Shown one piece after another: positions 1 through 12,823 of a DNA stretch of 64,000 bases. The notes under the pieces were generated by a model. That model did not search any database. It saw only the letters and a list, made by a program, of their open reading frames with translations, and had not been told where the DNA came from. Within the stretch, counting starts at the first letter, position 1; every line of letters begins with the position of its first letter. Source of the DNA: Isoetes taiwanensis (lineage: Eukaryota > Streptophyta > Lycopodiopsida > Isoetales > Isoetaceae); NCBI GenBank assembly GCA_021234155.1, contig JAJEKV010000016.1, forward strand, positions 1,552,001-1,616,000, in the 5' to 3' direction. A program made the translations under genes and the position numbers.

Positions 1-2525
1 ACCATTTCTAAAACTCGTAAAATGGGTGCTACAGTTTACAAGTTTAGAAACTAACCCACTGAGCAAGAGAATGCATGCTTTTCCTTTACCTTACGTGGTT
101 CGGATAGAATACTATATACCAGACTAGTCACAATTTAATTCTTGTGCCCTTTGACATTTAACCTAGCTTTAAACATGAGATGTCTACTTCAACACTATGG
201 CGACTATGAAGTAGTCTCATCAAGGTCAATGATCCATCCATGATTATCTTTTATTATGCTAGCTCTCATCTTACTTTAATTTTACCTGTTTGTAAAAAGC
301 CTGCAGAGTTGTAGGGAGCTGTAGGCGAGTTTGAAACTGTTACTCTGACAGAGCCAATAGAAAATGCTTTTGGTACTTGAAAGGGAGGAACAAAAACCTA
401 AAACATGATTTCCATTCTCACCTTCAACTGGTTCTTGGTAATTTCAAACCCAACTCACCCCAGAAATTCTCCGATTCAAATAGAAGAGAAGTCCCAATAT
501 TACAATGAGCAATGTTGATCGCTGGTTCATCTTCCAAGGACAACCTAGTTGCAAAAGAAATCGTTTAAAAGAATAAGGTTCAAAAAGCATCTTGCATGTT
601 CCTTGCATTTATTGTCAAGTCAGTTAATCAACACAACGAGTAAAGAAATGAAAAATTAGCTCATCATCGGCTTCACTTCTGATGGCTTTTCAGCTCTAAT
701 AAGATGTGTTTTTTCGTCTTTCTTCCAATTCCAAAGAGAAGACTTGTCTTGGAGGTGCAAACATTGCATAGAAATTAGTGAAGGATGCAAAGGAGCAAGT
801 TAGTGGTAGAAGCAACATGCTGGTCCGGGTGATTAGTCAATCTGGCAGACCAGAGCAACATTGATCATCAAAAGCAAACACCCGTCTTCGCATCTACACC
901 ATAGCTCAAACATATAAGCAGATATCCCTGATAAAGAAGAACTTCTACAAACAATACTTGCTCAAGATTTTCATTACTTGTAAACTAGAAAATACATGAA
1001 ATAAAAGATAGCACGATGAAGGATAATGAACTTCCGAAACACCAATCCTCCATCCTTTTTCCTTCGATGCCATGTCCTCTGCTCATCTAGCTCCGCTTGT
1101 TAAAATTTAGGGCTACATTCTTAGGGTTGCCGTTTTTATTTTTTATAATATTTCGTTATGAATCAATAGAAGAAATATTGCATATGAATCGTTGATTTGA
1201 TTCCTTGCATTTGCATTTGCATTTACATTTGCATCTGACATCAAAATGCCCATAAATCACTAATATAGCTTAAATGTTGATGGACTTGGTGTGCCACAAT
1301 GCTTATGTACCTTGAGTATTTGTTAGATCATGTGCAGTTGCCATTATCATAATGCATTCACAATAAGAAATTTAAGTCCTTGAATGCCTCCATTGCCTCA
1401 TTGATAACTGCCTCCATCAATAGGAATTTCTATACACTTCAAATGAAGTGTAAAAGAAACTATTATGATCACTTTATAATAAATCATAAACTTCTATAGT
1501 ATGATGTTCAAGGTCATTAAACTAAACAGAACGTAATATTCATGGAATTCGCAACAATATATTTCTTAAGGCATAGCTATACAATGCAAATGATCCCTAA
1601 TTCATAGTAGTTAAAAATGGAAACATGGATTATCCTAGGAAACAATATATTAGAATACGCTCCTTGGTTGCTCATAATGTCTTTGTCAAAGTTGCTTCAT
1701 AAAACATAAGTTGCCATTGAAATGAATGGTTGTCCTTTTAAGAAGAAGAAACACTATAATTGAGATCCTCCGGAGAGCTAGCATTTTATTTCAGTAGGCC
1801 AAACAAACTCTAATCCATCCCTTTCTCTTTGTCTCAACAGTAAAGGCAGGTTGTCTCACCAGTAAAGTAGGACCAACGACTATAGAAAAGAAAGATGCTA
1901 CACATATAAATCTAAAAAATATCTTTTCTAGGTCTATAGGAGCAACAATTCAAAATGAAAATGTGGAAAAACAAAGAGGAAGTGCATAAAGTCTGTTTAA
2001 CCTATAACCTCCATTCCTATATAGTGCACAAGATGAACAGTAATATCATTAAGTATGCAGGTCCTTTTCTGTAGATGACTTCTACTTTCTTGCTATGTTA
2101 GTTGCCAGTGTATTGATTTGTGTAAGTTGAATGGCATGCACTTAACATACATTAGAACAACAAATTCTTGAGAGGAGCAATTAGTGCCATGGCATTTCCA
2201 CAAAGTTAAGAAAATAAGCTAATGCATAAGCCTTATATAACATGTTTGAGAGAGGATTTGTGTAGACATAGATCATATTCCGTTCACATCATCTAGCTTG
2301 TAAGAAAAGCATTAGCTATGAGATTTGGCACTCAATAGTATACGATTACTAGAGATAACACATTGCTTACTAGTGTCATTGCTACATATTCTAAACGAGG
2401 TGCACCCTGGACTATCACAGTCGTCAGATCCGGTCCTACAGCTCAGATCGTATATTGGAGCCTTTGGGCACCTTTCATTTCGTTTATGGTCATTTACGAT
2501 TGGTATGATTTTGAAATATGGAATA
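1..2525. other. Intergenic, nothing recognised
   Basis: AT-rich sequence with stops in all frames. I saw no recognisable protein, tRNA, LTR or long inverted repeat. A short CATTTG run lies near 1205-1235. Confidence 0.5.
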
Positions 2526-2526
2526 C

Positions 2527-2558
<32 letters not shown>

Positions 2559-3895
2559 GAAGAATGACAAACTTTATTGAAACTCCAAGCCAAAAGCCAG
2601 ATATAAATGCAGAGGCGGGAATAAAGTTTCAGAGGATAATCATGATCCACTGAGTAGAACCATTAGCCTGTGCATAAGACAACACACTCAAATAGGATTC
2701 AAATATCAACCGTCGCTTGGCAGGAGCAAGCGAAGAGCAATGGCAGGCCTTAACGATTCTAGCTTGTGTGTCCTGGAGGCTGCAGGAGGAATATCCAAAC
2801 CCTGAAAGATACACAATCTTTTGCGCTTCCAGATGGACCACAACAACCATCCTGATGCTAAATGAAATGCTTGGCTCCGCAACTTATTTCAAGTATCTGG
2901 ATAAATAGCCAGAAGCACTTGCTGACTTGTCAATGTCACGTGAAAAAGAGAGAGTAGCCAAGACCAAACAGGCTGGAGATGATCACACAAAAAGAAACAA
3001 TGCTCAATGGTCTCGTCCCTTTGCTTGCACAGTGGACATAGTGCTGACACTCGAAGATCAAATCTGTGGACAAGCACATTCACACGAGGGCATCTTTGAA
3101 GAATCTGCCACGAAAGCACATCCATCTTAGGATGGAGTAGTTTATCCCAAGCCCAAGTCCACATACGTCTCCAACTAGAAGGTGAGAGCTGAAGGGACTG
3201 CTTAGTGGATGGCGGAAGGATATCATCATTGACAAGCTACCTACACATAGTTCACAAGCCTATGCTCGTGAACACTGTGGTGGGAAACCCACATACACCC
3301 TTCAATAGCCTCTGGAGCAACCACTGGCAGAGTACTAGCAACCTTTTGTGAAATAGGTCTGTCCCATCGAGGATTTTGTTTGAAAGATCTGCCATGTCGC
3401 TAACTAGCCATAATCATACCATGCCGTAACTGTCAAGATTCATGCTAACCTTCAACATCGTTGAGTTAATGGATGAACTGAGGCACAAAGTGGAAGATTA
3501 TTATCCACATGTATCCACCAACAAGGGGCACTCAACTGATGACATACAACAAGATCAATACGAAATAAGGTCTGTATTGCCTCCCAAGACTCCAGCAAGC
3601 CTTTCAAAAAAGGGGAGGCATTAGGAAAAGGGCATAGCTGATAAAAGAGACCCCAAGGAAGAAAATAACAACAGACTAATCTGCTTCTTTTTGCAGGTTG
3701 AAGATAAACATTAAGGGCCATGGTAGTGGTGCCAGACTGGTCAAAGTGTGGGAACAGATACATGTTGGCTACTCTAGTCTGAGCAATTAGAGAAGCATCT
3801 TGCGCTACAACATAGCTGGAATGAATCTTAGAAATGCATTTCAGTGCCCAGCTGTGTTGTAGAAGCTAACTGACCCAGTTTACTGGAGAAGCGTT
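2526..3895 (-). mobile_element. 5'-truncated LINE, 3' part with poly(A) tail
   Basis: On the minus strand the element ends in a run of about 28 A (the T run at 2531-2558), with AATAAAG-like sequence just before it. Upstream, 2889-3164 reads as a reverse-transcriptase zinc-binding (zf-RVT) domain: W-x-W-D-K-L-L-H-P-K, then CPLCKQR and EHCFFLC. A second stretch at 3452-3763 matches the region just after the reverse transcriptase of the LINE at 51.6-54.0 kb (shared FPNASPFL and PLCA-VHP-TQR). Frameshifts and stops separate the pieces, so it is dead. The reverse transcriptase core is absent, as expected for 5' truncation. The 5' boundary near 3895 is approximate and abuts a methylase-like fragment. 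No target duplication could be identified. Confidence 0.8.
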
Positions 3896-3898
3896 GTG

Positions 3899-4350
3899 AG
3901 CCCATATCAGAAACCTCAGTGTCTGATTAATATGCTCGTAGAAATGTCCTCACAACCCGGTGACTAGATAGATGATGCCTTCTTTGGATCTGGCACCATC
4001 ATATCTTGTGCCTTAAAGAAGGATCAGAATTGTGTGGCCTTAGACATTGATAAGGATTATGTTGAATTCATCAATTCAAAAATAAGTTTCCTTCAGAGTC
4101 TGTCAGATGAGAATCAAGATTAGGTGCTAAGGGGATAGATGGACTTCCAAAGCATACCAGCACTGAACCTCAGCCTCCTCTGTCTGGGAACACAGATGAC
4201 CCTGCTGAGTTTGCTGAACTTGTTCCTGTTGAAGAGCTCCATAAAATTGAAGCTGAACCAAATGATGGTTCTAGTCCATCAAATATTGACAGGAATGTCG
4301 ATAGAAATGATGAAAATGAAGGGCTCCTTCCTGAGAAGGAGTTCCTGTAG
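3899..4350 (+). pseudogene. DNA N4/N6-methylase-like C-terminal fragment
   Basis: Plus-strand reading gives YQKP followed by an S-Q-P-G segment, then AFFGSGT at about 3979-3999, then CVALDID and a lysine-rich helix. This is the order seen around motif I of beta-class DNA amino-methyltransferases (Pfam N6_N4_Mtase): KP-x-x-L, hydrophobic helix, D-x-F-x-G-S-G-T, acidic residue at the next strand. The frame is broken by a small indel and an in-frame TAG near 3967-3972 and by another stop near 4120. A shifted frame then runs open to TAG at 4348-4350 and encodes an acidic tail rich in E, D, N and P. The same motif order, with very similar wording (ACAL/SCAL, CVA, DIDK), occurs in the larger methylase-like gene at 42.5-46.0 kb, so the two belong to one family. 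Function in the cell is unknown and this copy cannot be active. Confidence 0.7.
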
Positions 4351-5696
4351 ACATCTACAAATACTCTTCAGTATGTATTGTTTTTCTAATTACCGATTTT
4401 AATATATTATTTTTTCATCCACTTTAAATTTTATACTTTTATTTTGTAATATGCTTTTCTTGACCTGCTAAAATTATGTGAATGCTTTTTGAAAATGGCA
4501 TTTTTAATATTTATTTTCTCGAAATTTCACATTTTTTTCTTAGAAGACGTAAAATGAACTTAAAAAAAAAAAAACCGTGATGCAATTGCGCCATAAGTCA
4601 TTAGTGTAATTGCTCCATCACCTTGTTCCTTCAAAAGCTTTATGGAGAACTTTAGCTCTACTAGAAACAATTGCTCTTACAAATTTGCAAACTTAGAAAG
4701 CCTATGCACTGCACGGTTCTAGATGTAATTGTACAACTTTTCATGGAAGCACATCGTATCTTTTTATTTTTGAGCAGTGGAACTAATGTACTTGATAAAA
4801 TTAAATACAAAGATTCATAATGAGATATAGAGGTGGGTCCCCCTCCTAGACCGGCCCCGCATTTCACCCGCAGTCGAGCTCACAGGTGGTCCGACATAAG
4901 GAAGAGGTCGTTCGAAGAGGAAGACAAGAAGGAGACACAACAAAAGAGGGAAGGAAGGAAGAATAAAAGAAGGGTTGATCCTCAATTTGAGATGAGCACT
5001 AAAAGATTTAGGTAATTCATGCACCCTCTTGGGATATCAGGAGAGGCATCCATATTTGTTGCCAAAAGGCAACCAATATAGATGCCAAAAAAATGAGACT
5101 AAATGTCAAGAACATGTTGAAGCTCAAGGCAGGTAGAAATCCTATACCTGCTACTATGGTATGAAGAAGCCAATGAGGAGGAAGAATGTGTGCCTTGTGG
5201 CCAGATGAGATGGAAAGGTCACCTGTTACAATTGAAGGCCACATTCCACCAGTGATTCCAATCCCAAACAAAGAAGCCACAATTCCTCACCATGCAAGAG
5301 GTGGCATCTGTCTTGCCACAATGTCATGGGGACAAATTTGGCTAGGTTGCCTGAAGAAGAGGAGCTCGAGGATAATGAGTTAAAGATGGACACTCAGTCA
5401 TAGGCCAGGTATCTTGATATATATACTGATTGTGATGATGGCGTGGCAGTTGACAAGGCCAGAGTAATTAGAGGGGCGATGGAGGATGGGGTAGACCTGA
5501 TATAGTATCCATGTCCAAGGACATGGACGTCATGTTTGCAACAGTTTGGAGAAAAGAGATGGCCCAGGTGTATGCAGTTTGGGTATCCATGTTTTTTTGT
5601 GGGGTATCCATGTTGTATTGTAATCTATTACATTTTTGTGTGTTGCTTATTTCCTTAGCTTATCTCCTTGGGTATTGTATTTCTGCATCAACTTAT
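4351..5696. other. Intergenic, nothing recognised
   Basis: No gene supported. 4561-4574 is an A run. An open minus-strand frame at 5017-5280 is hydrophobic but matches nothing I know. Confidence 0.4.
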
Positions 5697-7281
5697 TTTC
5701 TTGGGTTATATTTTTACAAGTTTCGTCTTGTGCACCAGCTTTCCATATGCCAGAAGAGCCAATAGAAGCTCAAACTGGTGCAGCTGATTCAAAAGCTTAC
5801 TATAGTAATGAGATTATGGATGAAAGGAGCAAGAGCTTAATGGTTCAATCATTTGTTATTGACTTGTATTTGAACAGAAGTTTCCCCGAGTTTATGTACA
5901 CCTAGTTTGTTGCAATATTAGATCGAACATTATGAGATCAAAACGACCCTATTATAAAAAACATCAGATCTAACCAAAAAAAAAAAAACACTTCTCACAT
6001 ATATAACAAGTTTGAAGGTTGCATTAAATTACAGAAATCTTGGTCATCAGGTTACTTTTTTCGTAATGTACAAAATGCATTATGCTGAGACAACATCGAG
6101 GAAAATTGGGTTGGTGCCTGGCATATCTAGCTGCCTTGACAACTATAAACAGAAGGGGGAGGGGGGAGGGGGGGGGGGAGGATACTATAGGTACGACCCC
6201 AGCCTGACATGAGTACATTATGGAAAAACACATAGCTCGGAGGCAAGGGCACAGTTGAACATGTGTACGAGCTAGAATCCATCCAAGCCGCTTCTGAGGG
6301 AAAGAAGAAGAAGAAGGTGTTCTACCTCCAGAAAACATTTATTGGAATAACGAGCAGATTGGGAAGTTCAATCCATAGCTGCTGGTCTATTGCATGCACC
6401 CAGACAAGAAAAACTGTTCTGAAAAATCAGAAATATGAATGCAAGAGCTATGCTATAAATGCTTCCTGAATGATAAAAAAGAACTAGAAGTAAAACTGCT
6501 TACCTGATACAGTTTCCAATCGAATATGACGCAGGAAGAAGAAATCTTAGCTGAATAGATTTGGTGCAAGTTTGAATATCCAACCCTGAATCCGCTGAAG
6601 TGATGGAGATGAGATTTGAATTGTATGCTTCATGATATTTGTGGTATCTACAACAATCAAATTGAATTCCCTGATGTCTTGTGCTTCACTAATCCAATTC
6701 CCCACCATGTTTAGGCACTGATCCTCTGCTATTAGGAGATGATTAACAGAAATCGCACCCTCGATAACTGGAAAGGGAAAGGTCAGAGGAAGTCCTCCAA
6801 CACAGGTGGGATGTTGGGGGATGATGGGGAACTTCGGGGGAAACTTCGTGGATCTGCTATTCGTGCAAATTAGTAGCGATGACAGGCCCTATATGTCATC
6901 TATAGCAAGGATCTATGAGGGGCTCATGGATCCCTCTTTGTTTAGAGGTCTATATATGGGTCGATTTGTGGTTGTTTGCACATGAATTTTACACCAATTG
7001 GATTCTCCACATCAAAAAGAATCCGATGGTCCCTATTTGATGAATTCCTACAATTTATGGGCCATCATTTGATAATTGGCCCCGTAGGTGCATGAAACAT
7101 GGAGACCTCCCCTATGTTCTCAAGAAGATGCTAAGCTAAAACCATCTAGCTAATACAATTGAGAAATTTGCTCAATAATTTTTTTTGTTTTTGTTTCTTA
7201 AATGAAATACATGATGTATCTAGACCTTGATATAGAAACTTCTAGAGGTGGCTTGCCATCATAATGGCACACTGGAGGAAA
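5697..7281. repeat. Tandem duplication, copy A (short)
   Basis: First of three direct copies. It opens with a segment whose plus frame reads EEPIEAQTG...SNEIMDERSKSLM (5740-5905) and contains a poly-A/poly-G tract (6155-6180). It ends with the segment 'cttctagaggtggcttgcc' near 7228. It corresponds to the first half of copies B and C only. The minus strand at 6560-6850 encodes a stretch containing SEAQDI and FNL, interrupted by a stop in this copy. I do not recognise the protein. Confidence 0.8.
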
Positions 7282-9787
7282 GAGTTTTTCATATGACAGA
7301 AGAGCCAATAGAACCTGAAACTGATGCAGCTAATTCAACTGCTTACTATAGTAATGAGATTATGGATGAAAGGAGCAAGAGCTTAATGGTTCAATCATTT
7401 GTTATTGACTTGTATTTGAATAGAAGTTTCCCCGAGTTTATGTACACATAGTTTGCTGCAATATTAGATCCAACATTATGAGATCAAAACGACCCTATGA
7501 TAAGAAACATCAGATCTAACAAAAAAAAAAAAAAAAAAACACCTCACATATATAACAAATTTGAAGGTTGTATTAAGAAAATAAACTATTCACATTATGG
7601 AAAGCTTGGTCATCAAAAGGGTTACTTTTTTTTTTTAATGTACGAAATGCATTATGCTGAGACAACATCGAGGAAAATTATCCAGCTGCCTTGACAACTA
7701 TAAATAGAAGGGGGGAGAGGAGGGTAACATAGGTAGCAGCATCGGCCCCAGCCTGAGTCATGAGCACATTGTGGAAAATCACATGGCTCGGAGGCAAGGA
7801 CACAGTTGAACTTGTGTACGAGTTAGAAGCCGTCCAGGCTGCTTCTGAGGGGAAGAATAAGAAGATGTTCTGCTTCCAAAAAACTTTATTAAAAAGATGG
7901 GCAGGAATTGCGAGCAGATTAGGAAATTCAGTCCATAGCCGCTGGTCTGTTGCATGCACCCAGATAAGAAAACAGTTCTGAAAAATTAGATATGAATGCA
8001 AGAGCTATGCTATAAATGTTTCCTAAATGATAAAAAAGAATTTGAAGTAAAACTGCTTACCTGATATAGTTTCCAATCGCATATGATGCAGGAAGAAGAA
8101 ATCGTAGCTGAATGGATTTGGAGCAAGCTTGAATAGGCAACCTTGAATCTGCTGAAGTGATGGAGATGAGATTTGAATTGTATGCTTCATGATATCGGTG
8201 GCATCTGCAACAACCAAATTGAATTCCTTGATGTCTTGTGCTTCACTACTCAATTCCGCACCATGTTTAGGCACCGATCCTCTGCTAGTAGGGGATGATT
8301 AACGGAAATCGCGCCCTCGATAACTAGAAAGGGAAAGGTCGGAGAAAGTCCTCCAACATGGGTAGGATGTTTAAGGGCGGGTGATGGGGTAACTCATGAC
8401 TGCGATTCGTGTAAATTGACAGGCCCTATATGTTGATGATAGCAAGGACCTATGAGAGGCTCATGGATCCCTCTTTATTTAGAGGTATATATGTGGCTCG
8501 ATTTGAGGTTGTTTGCACATGAATTTTACACCAGTTGAATTCTCCAAGTCGAAAAGAATCTGATGGTCCCTATTTGATGAATTCCGACAATTTATAGGCC
8601 ATCATTTGATAATTGGCCCCATAGGTGCACGAAACATGGAGATCTCCCCTATATTCTCAAGAAGATACTAAGCTAAAACCATCTAGCTAATACAATTGAG
8701 AAATTACAAGTTCAATAATTGTTTTTGTTTTTGTTTCTTAAATGAAATACATGATGTATCTAGACTTTGATATAGAAACCTCTAGAGGTGGCTTGTCATC
8801 ATAATGGCACACTAGAGGAAAGAGCTTTTCAAGCTACTTTACCTAGTACAATAGAAATATGACGAACCTAGGTCCTATGGATCACTTATTGTGGTCCTTG
8901 CAATGGGGGATTGGTACACGACACAAAACTATGACTGATCATCAAAGGTTACGACTGCAAAACAAGGCATTAGTATTGAAGACAAGACGGAGGAGTGAAG
9001 AAGATCAAAAGATTGGTGCCAGATGTATGCAAGAGAGGACTATAGTCCAAAGGTTGAATGCGAAAGCAGACATTTATGAGCAAGCTAGACAGAGTCATAA
9101 ATTGTCGTCAAGAAACAACAAAACTCTTTCAGATAGATAGTAGATGCATAGTGTTGGTTTAGTGTTGGTTATCAAATTTGATTATGAGAGCACAATCAAT
9201 GTAAATACGGAACATGGTCATGTTTAAACCAGCCTTAAATCGCTAAGTCCACAAAAATGTCAAGTATATATTATATGACGCTTTAACATGACAAAGACCC
9301 AGATATATCAAAGATATACCCATGGTTTAAACATCATGGTGACTGATATGTACGATGCTCGGAGTCCGAAGCATATGAAAGCAGGATAGCCTAGGTCGAA
9401 CACCTTATTTGTCATCCAGTATCGTGTTTAAACCACGGGTATATTTGTGGTATAACTTGGGTCTTTGTCATGTTAAAGCTGTATCAAACATAAAAAATAG
9501 ATGTCCTCGTGGACTCGAGTTTTTTTGTGATTTAAGGTTAGTTTAAGCACGATGGTGGATGACAAATAAGGCACGCCTAGGCAGATGAAATGAATCTGAA
9601 CCGAGAAAAAAAAAGATAAAAAATTCTAGATCATGGTGCAGAGTTGGTGCAAAGTATTTTCAAATTGTGGATAGAAGAAGCAATTGCGGATAATGGGCCA
9701 AAAACAGCAAGCGAATAGGATGAGTACGGGAGGCTAGGGCGGCGCTACCGGTGGCACTGCTAAGGCTGGCGGCGACGCCAAACCTTA
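7282..9787. repeat. Tandem duplication, copy B (long)
   Basis: Second direct copy. Its first 1.5 kb matches copy A. The remainder, 8824-9787, matches the second half of copy C: a 93-codon plus frame at 8859-9140, an inverted-repeat MITE at 9217-9553, and a GC-rich end near 9727-9783 that also lies upstream of the RING gene in copy C. The reading EEPIEPETD...EFMYT recurs at 7290-7451. High similarity and few indels suggest fairly recent duplication. Confidence 0.8.
9217..9553. mobile_element. Fold-back MITE in duplication copy B
   Basis: Two arms of about 125-135 bp are imperfect inverted copies of each other. The left arm (9217-9340) contains GTTTAAACCAGCCTTAAATC, CTTTAACATGACAAAGACCC and CATGGTTTAAAC. 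The right arm (9419-9553) is the reverse complement with indels. A spacer of about 80 bp lies between. No coding capacity. The same element sits at 11829-12168 in copy C. Confidence 0.75.
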
Positions 9788-12415
9788 TCTTCTTGGGTTA
9801 TATTTATAATTTTCCACTTACAAGTTTTGTCTTGTACACCAGCTTTCCGTATGACAAAAGAGCCAATAGAAGATCAAACTGATGCAGCTGATTCAACAGC
9901 TTACTACAGTAATGAGATTATGGACGAAAGGGGCAAGAGCTTAATGGTTCAACCATTTGTTATTGACTTGTATCCGAACAGAAGTTTTCCTGAGTTTATG
10001 TACACATAGTTTGTTGCAATATTAGATCCAACTTTATGAGATCAAAACGATCCTATTATGAGAAACATTAGATCTATCAAAAAAAAAATACTTCTCACAT
10101 ATATAACAATTTTGAAAGTTGCATTAAGAAAATAAACTGTTCACATTACAGAAATCTTGGTCATCAAAAGGGTTACTTTTTTTTTTTTTTTTTTATGTAC
10201 AAAATGCATTATCTTTGAGACAAAGATCGAGGAAAATTGGGTTTTACCGGCCGGCATATCCGGCTACCCTAACAACTATAAATAGAAAGGGGGGGGGGGG
10301 AGGGGGAGGTAATATAGATAGCGAGATATTGACCCTAGCCTAAGCCAGGAGCACGACGTGAAAAATCACATAGCTCGGAGATAAGGGCACAGTTGAACTC
10401 GTGTACGAGCTAGAAGCCGTCCATGCCGCATCTGAAGGAAGGAAGAAGAAGGTGTTCTACCTCCAGAAAACATTTATCGGAAAGATGGGCGGGAAATAGC
10501 TGCTGGTCTGTTGCATGCACCCAGACAAGAAAACAGTTCTGAAAAATCAGAAATATGAATGCAAGTATAAATGCTTCCTAAATGATCAAAAAGAACTCGA
10601 AGTAAAACTACTTCTCTGATATAGTTTCCAATCACGTATGACGCAGAAAGAAGAAATCGTAGCTGAATGGATTTGGAGCAAGCTTGAATAGGCAGCCCTG
10701 AATCTGCGGCAATGATGGAGATGAGATTTGAATTGTATGCTTCATGATATCTGTGGCATCTGCAACAACCAAATTGAATTCCTTGATGTCTTGTGCTTCA
10801 CTAATCCAATTCCTCACCATGTTTAGGCACCGATCCTCTACTATTAGAGGATGATTAACGAAAATCGCACCCTCGATAACTGGAAAGGAAAAGGTCGGAG
10901 GAAGTCCTCCAACATGGGTGGGATGTTGAAGGGCGGGTGATGGGGTAACTCGTGACTGCAATTCGTGTAAATTAAGTAGCGATGACAGACCCTATATGTC
11001 GTCGATAGCAAGGACCTATGAGGGGCTCATGGATCCCTCTTTATTTAGAGGTATATATATGGCTCGATTTGTGGTTGTTTGCACATGAATTTTACACCAG
11101 TTGAATTCTCCAAGTCAAAAAGAATCCGATGGTCCCTATTTGATGAATTCCGACAATTTATAGACCATCATTTGATAATTGGCCCCATAGGTACACGAAA
11201 CATGGAGACCTCCCGTATATTCTCAAGAAGATGCTAAGCTAAAACCATCTAGCTAATACAATTGAGAAATTACAAGCTCAATAATTGTTTTTGTTTTTGT
11301 TTCTTAAATGAAATACATGATGTATCTAGACTTTGATATAGAAACTTCTAGAGGTGGCTTGCTATCATAATGGCACACTAGAGGAAAGAGCCTTTCAAGC
11401 TACTTTACCTAGTACAATAGAAATATGATGAACCTAGTCCCTATGGATCACTTATTGTGGTCCTTGCAATGGGGGATTGGTACACGACACAAAAAAATGA
11501 CTTGACACAAAACTATGACTGATCATCAAAGGTTACTACTGCGAAACAAGGCATTAGTACTGAAGACACGTTACTACTGCGAAACAAGGCATTAGTACTG
11601 AAGACAAGATGGAGAAGTGAAGAAGATCAAAAAATTGGTGCCAGATGTATGCAAGAGAGGACTATAGTCCAAAGGTTGAATGCGAAAGCACACATTCGTG
11701 AGCAAGCTAGACAGAGTCATAAATTGTTGTCAAGAAACAACAAAACTCTTTCAGATAGATAGTAGATGCATAGTGTTGGTTATCAAATTTGATTATGAGA
11801 GCACAATCAATGTAAATACGGAACATGGTCATGTTTAAACCAGCCTTAAATCGCTAAGTCCACAAAAATGTCAAGTATATATTATATGTCGCTTTAACAT
11901 GACAAAGACCCAGATATATCAAGGATATACCCATGGTTTAAACATCGTGGTGACTGGTATGTACGATGCTCGGAGTCCGAAGCATATGAAAGCAAGCCAG
12001 CCTAGGTCGAACATGAGTATATTTGTCATGGAGTATCGTGTTTAAACCACGGGTATATTTATAGTATAACTTGGGTCTTTGTCATGTTAAAGCCGTATCA
12101 AACATAAAAAATAGATGTCCTCGTGGACTCAGGGATTTTTGTGATTTAAGGTTAGTTTAATCACGACAGTGGATGACAAATAAGATAGATAGATAGTATT
12201 TTAACGTCACGCCACTAGGCAGATGAAATGAATCTGTCTGAAATGAGAAAAAAAATATAAAAAATTCCAGATCATGGTGCAATGTTGGTGCAAGGTATTT
12301 TCAAATCGTGCATAGAAGAAGCGAAAACAGCGGCCAATAGGATGAGTACGCGATGGCTAGGGCGGCGCTACCGGTGGCGCCGCCAAGTCAGGCGGCGACG
12401 CCAAACCGGCCGCCT
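9788..12415. repeat. Tandem duplication, copy C (long, next to RING gene)
   Basis: Third direct copy, matching copy B over its whole length. Differences include a 30-bp internal tandem duplication near 11540-11600 and a GATA microsatellite at 12184-12197. The conserved minus-strand frame is longest here (10632-10961, 109 codons) and contains WISEAQDIKEFNLVVADATD and FKLAPNPFSYDFFF. It may be an exon of an unknown gene, since all three copies keep most of these residues. The right end lies about 400 bp upstream of the RING gene start codon, so the unit probably carries part of that gene's upstream region. Confidence 0.8.
11829..12168. mobile_element. Fold-back MITE in duplication copy C
   Basis: Same inverted-repeat element as at 9217-9553, carried along by the tandem duplication. 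The arms are 11829-11950 and about 12036-12168. A single relic arm is also visible at 15131-15185. Confidence 0.75.
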
Positions 12416-12823
12416 TCTTTTTAACACGCTAAATAAAAAAGAGAAGAGACCGCTTCCCTCCATAGCCGATTTCCCCGCTGTTGCACCATTCGGCCGTAGC
12501 CACGAATAGCTACCCAGCAATATAACAGAACCCATTCCCGCATTCATTTCCCTCTCAATCGCCTGGCAGTTTTTAGATCCACTTCTCGAGCAAATTGCCC
12601 ATTCCTTCAATAATTTTTCTGATCAGGGGCCCATCCCCTTTCGACCTCGCTCCGCAAATTTAATCCGGTGTAATTGAGCATTTAGAGCAAAAAGCAGCCT
12701 CCGTTTGCTACAGATTCGCCCACGTTCTGGATTTTTTTTTTGGAGATATACTTACGGCAGATTGCTTGGAGCGGTTAGGGCGTAAAAATCAGGCTCGTTT
12801 TTTTTTTTTGGGTCGGATCAATC

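Noticed and set aside
5017-5280. Minus-strand frame rich in hydrophobic residues, like a membrane protein
   Set aside because: No family pattern recognised, no neighbouring exons, and hydrophobic translation can arise from purine-rich antisense DNA.
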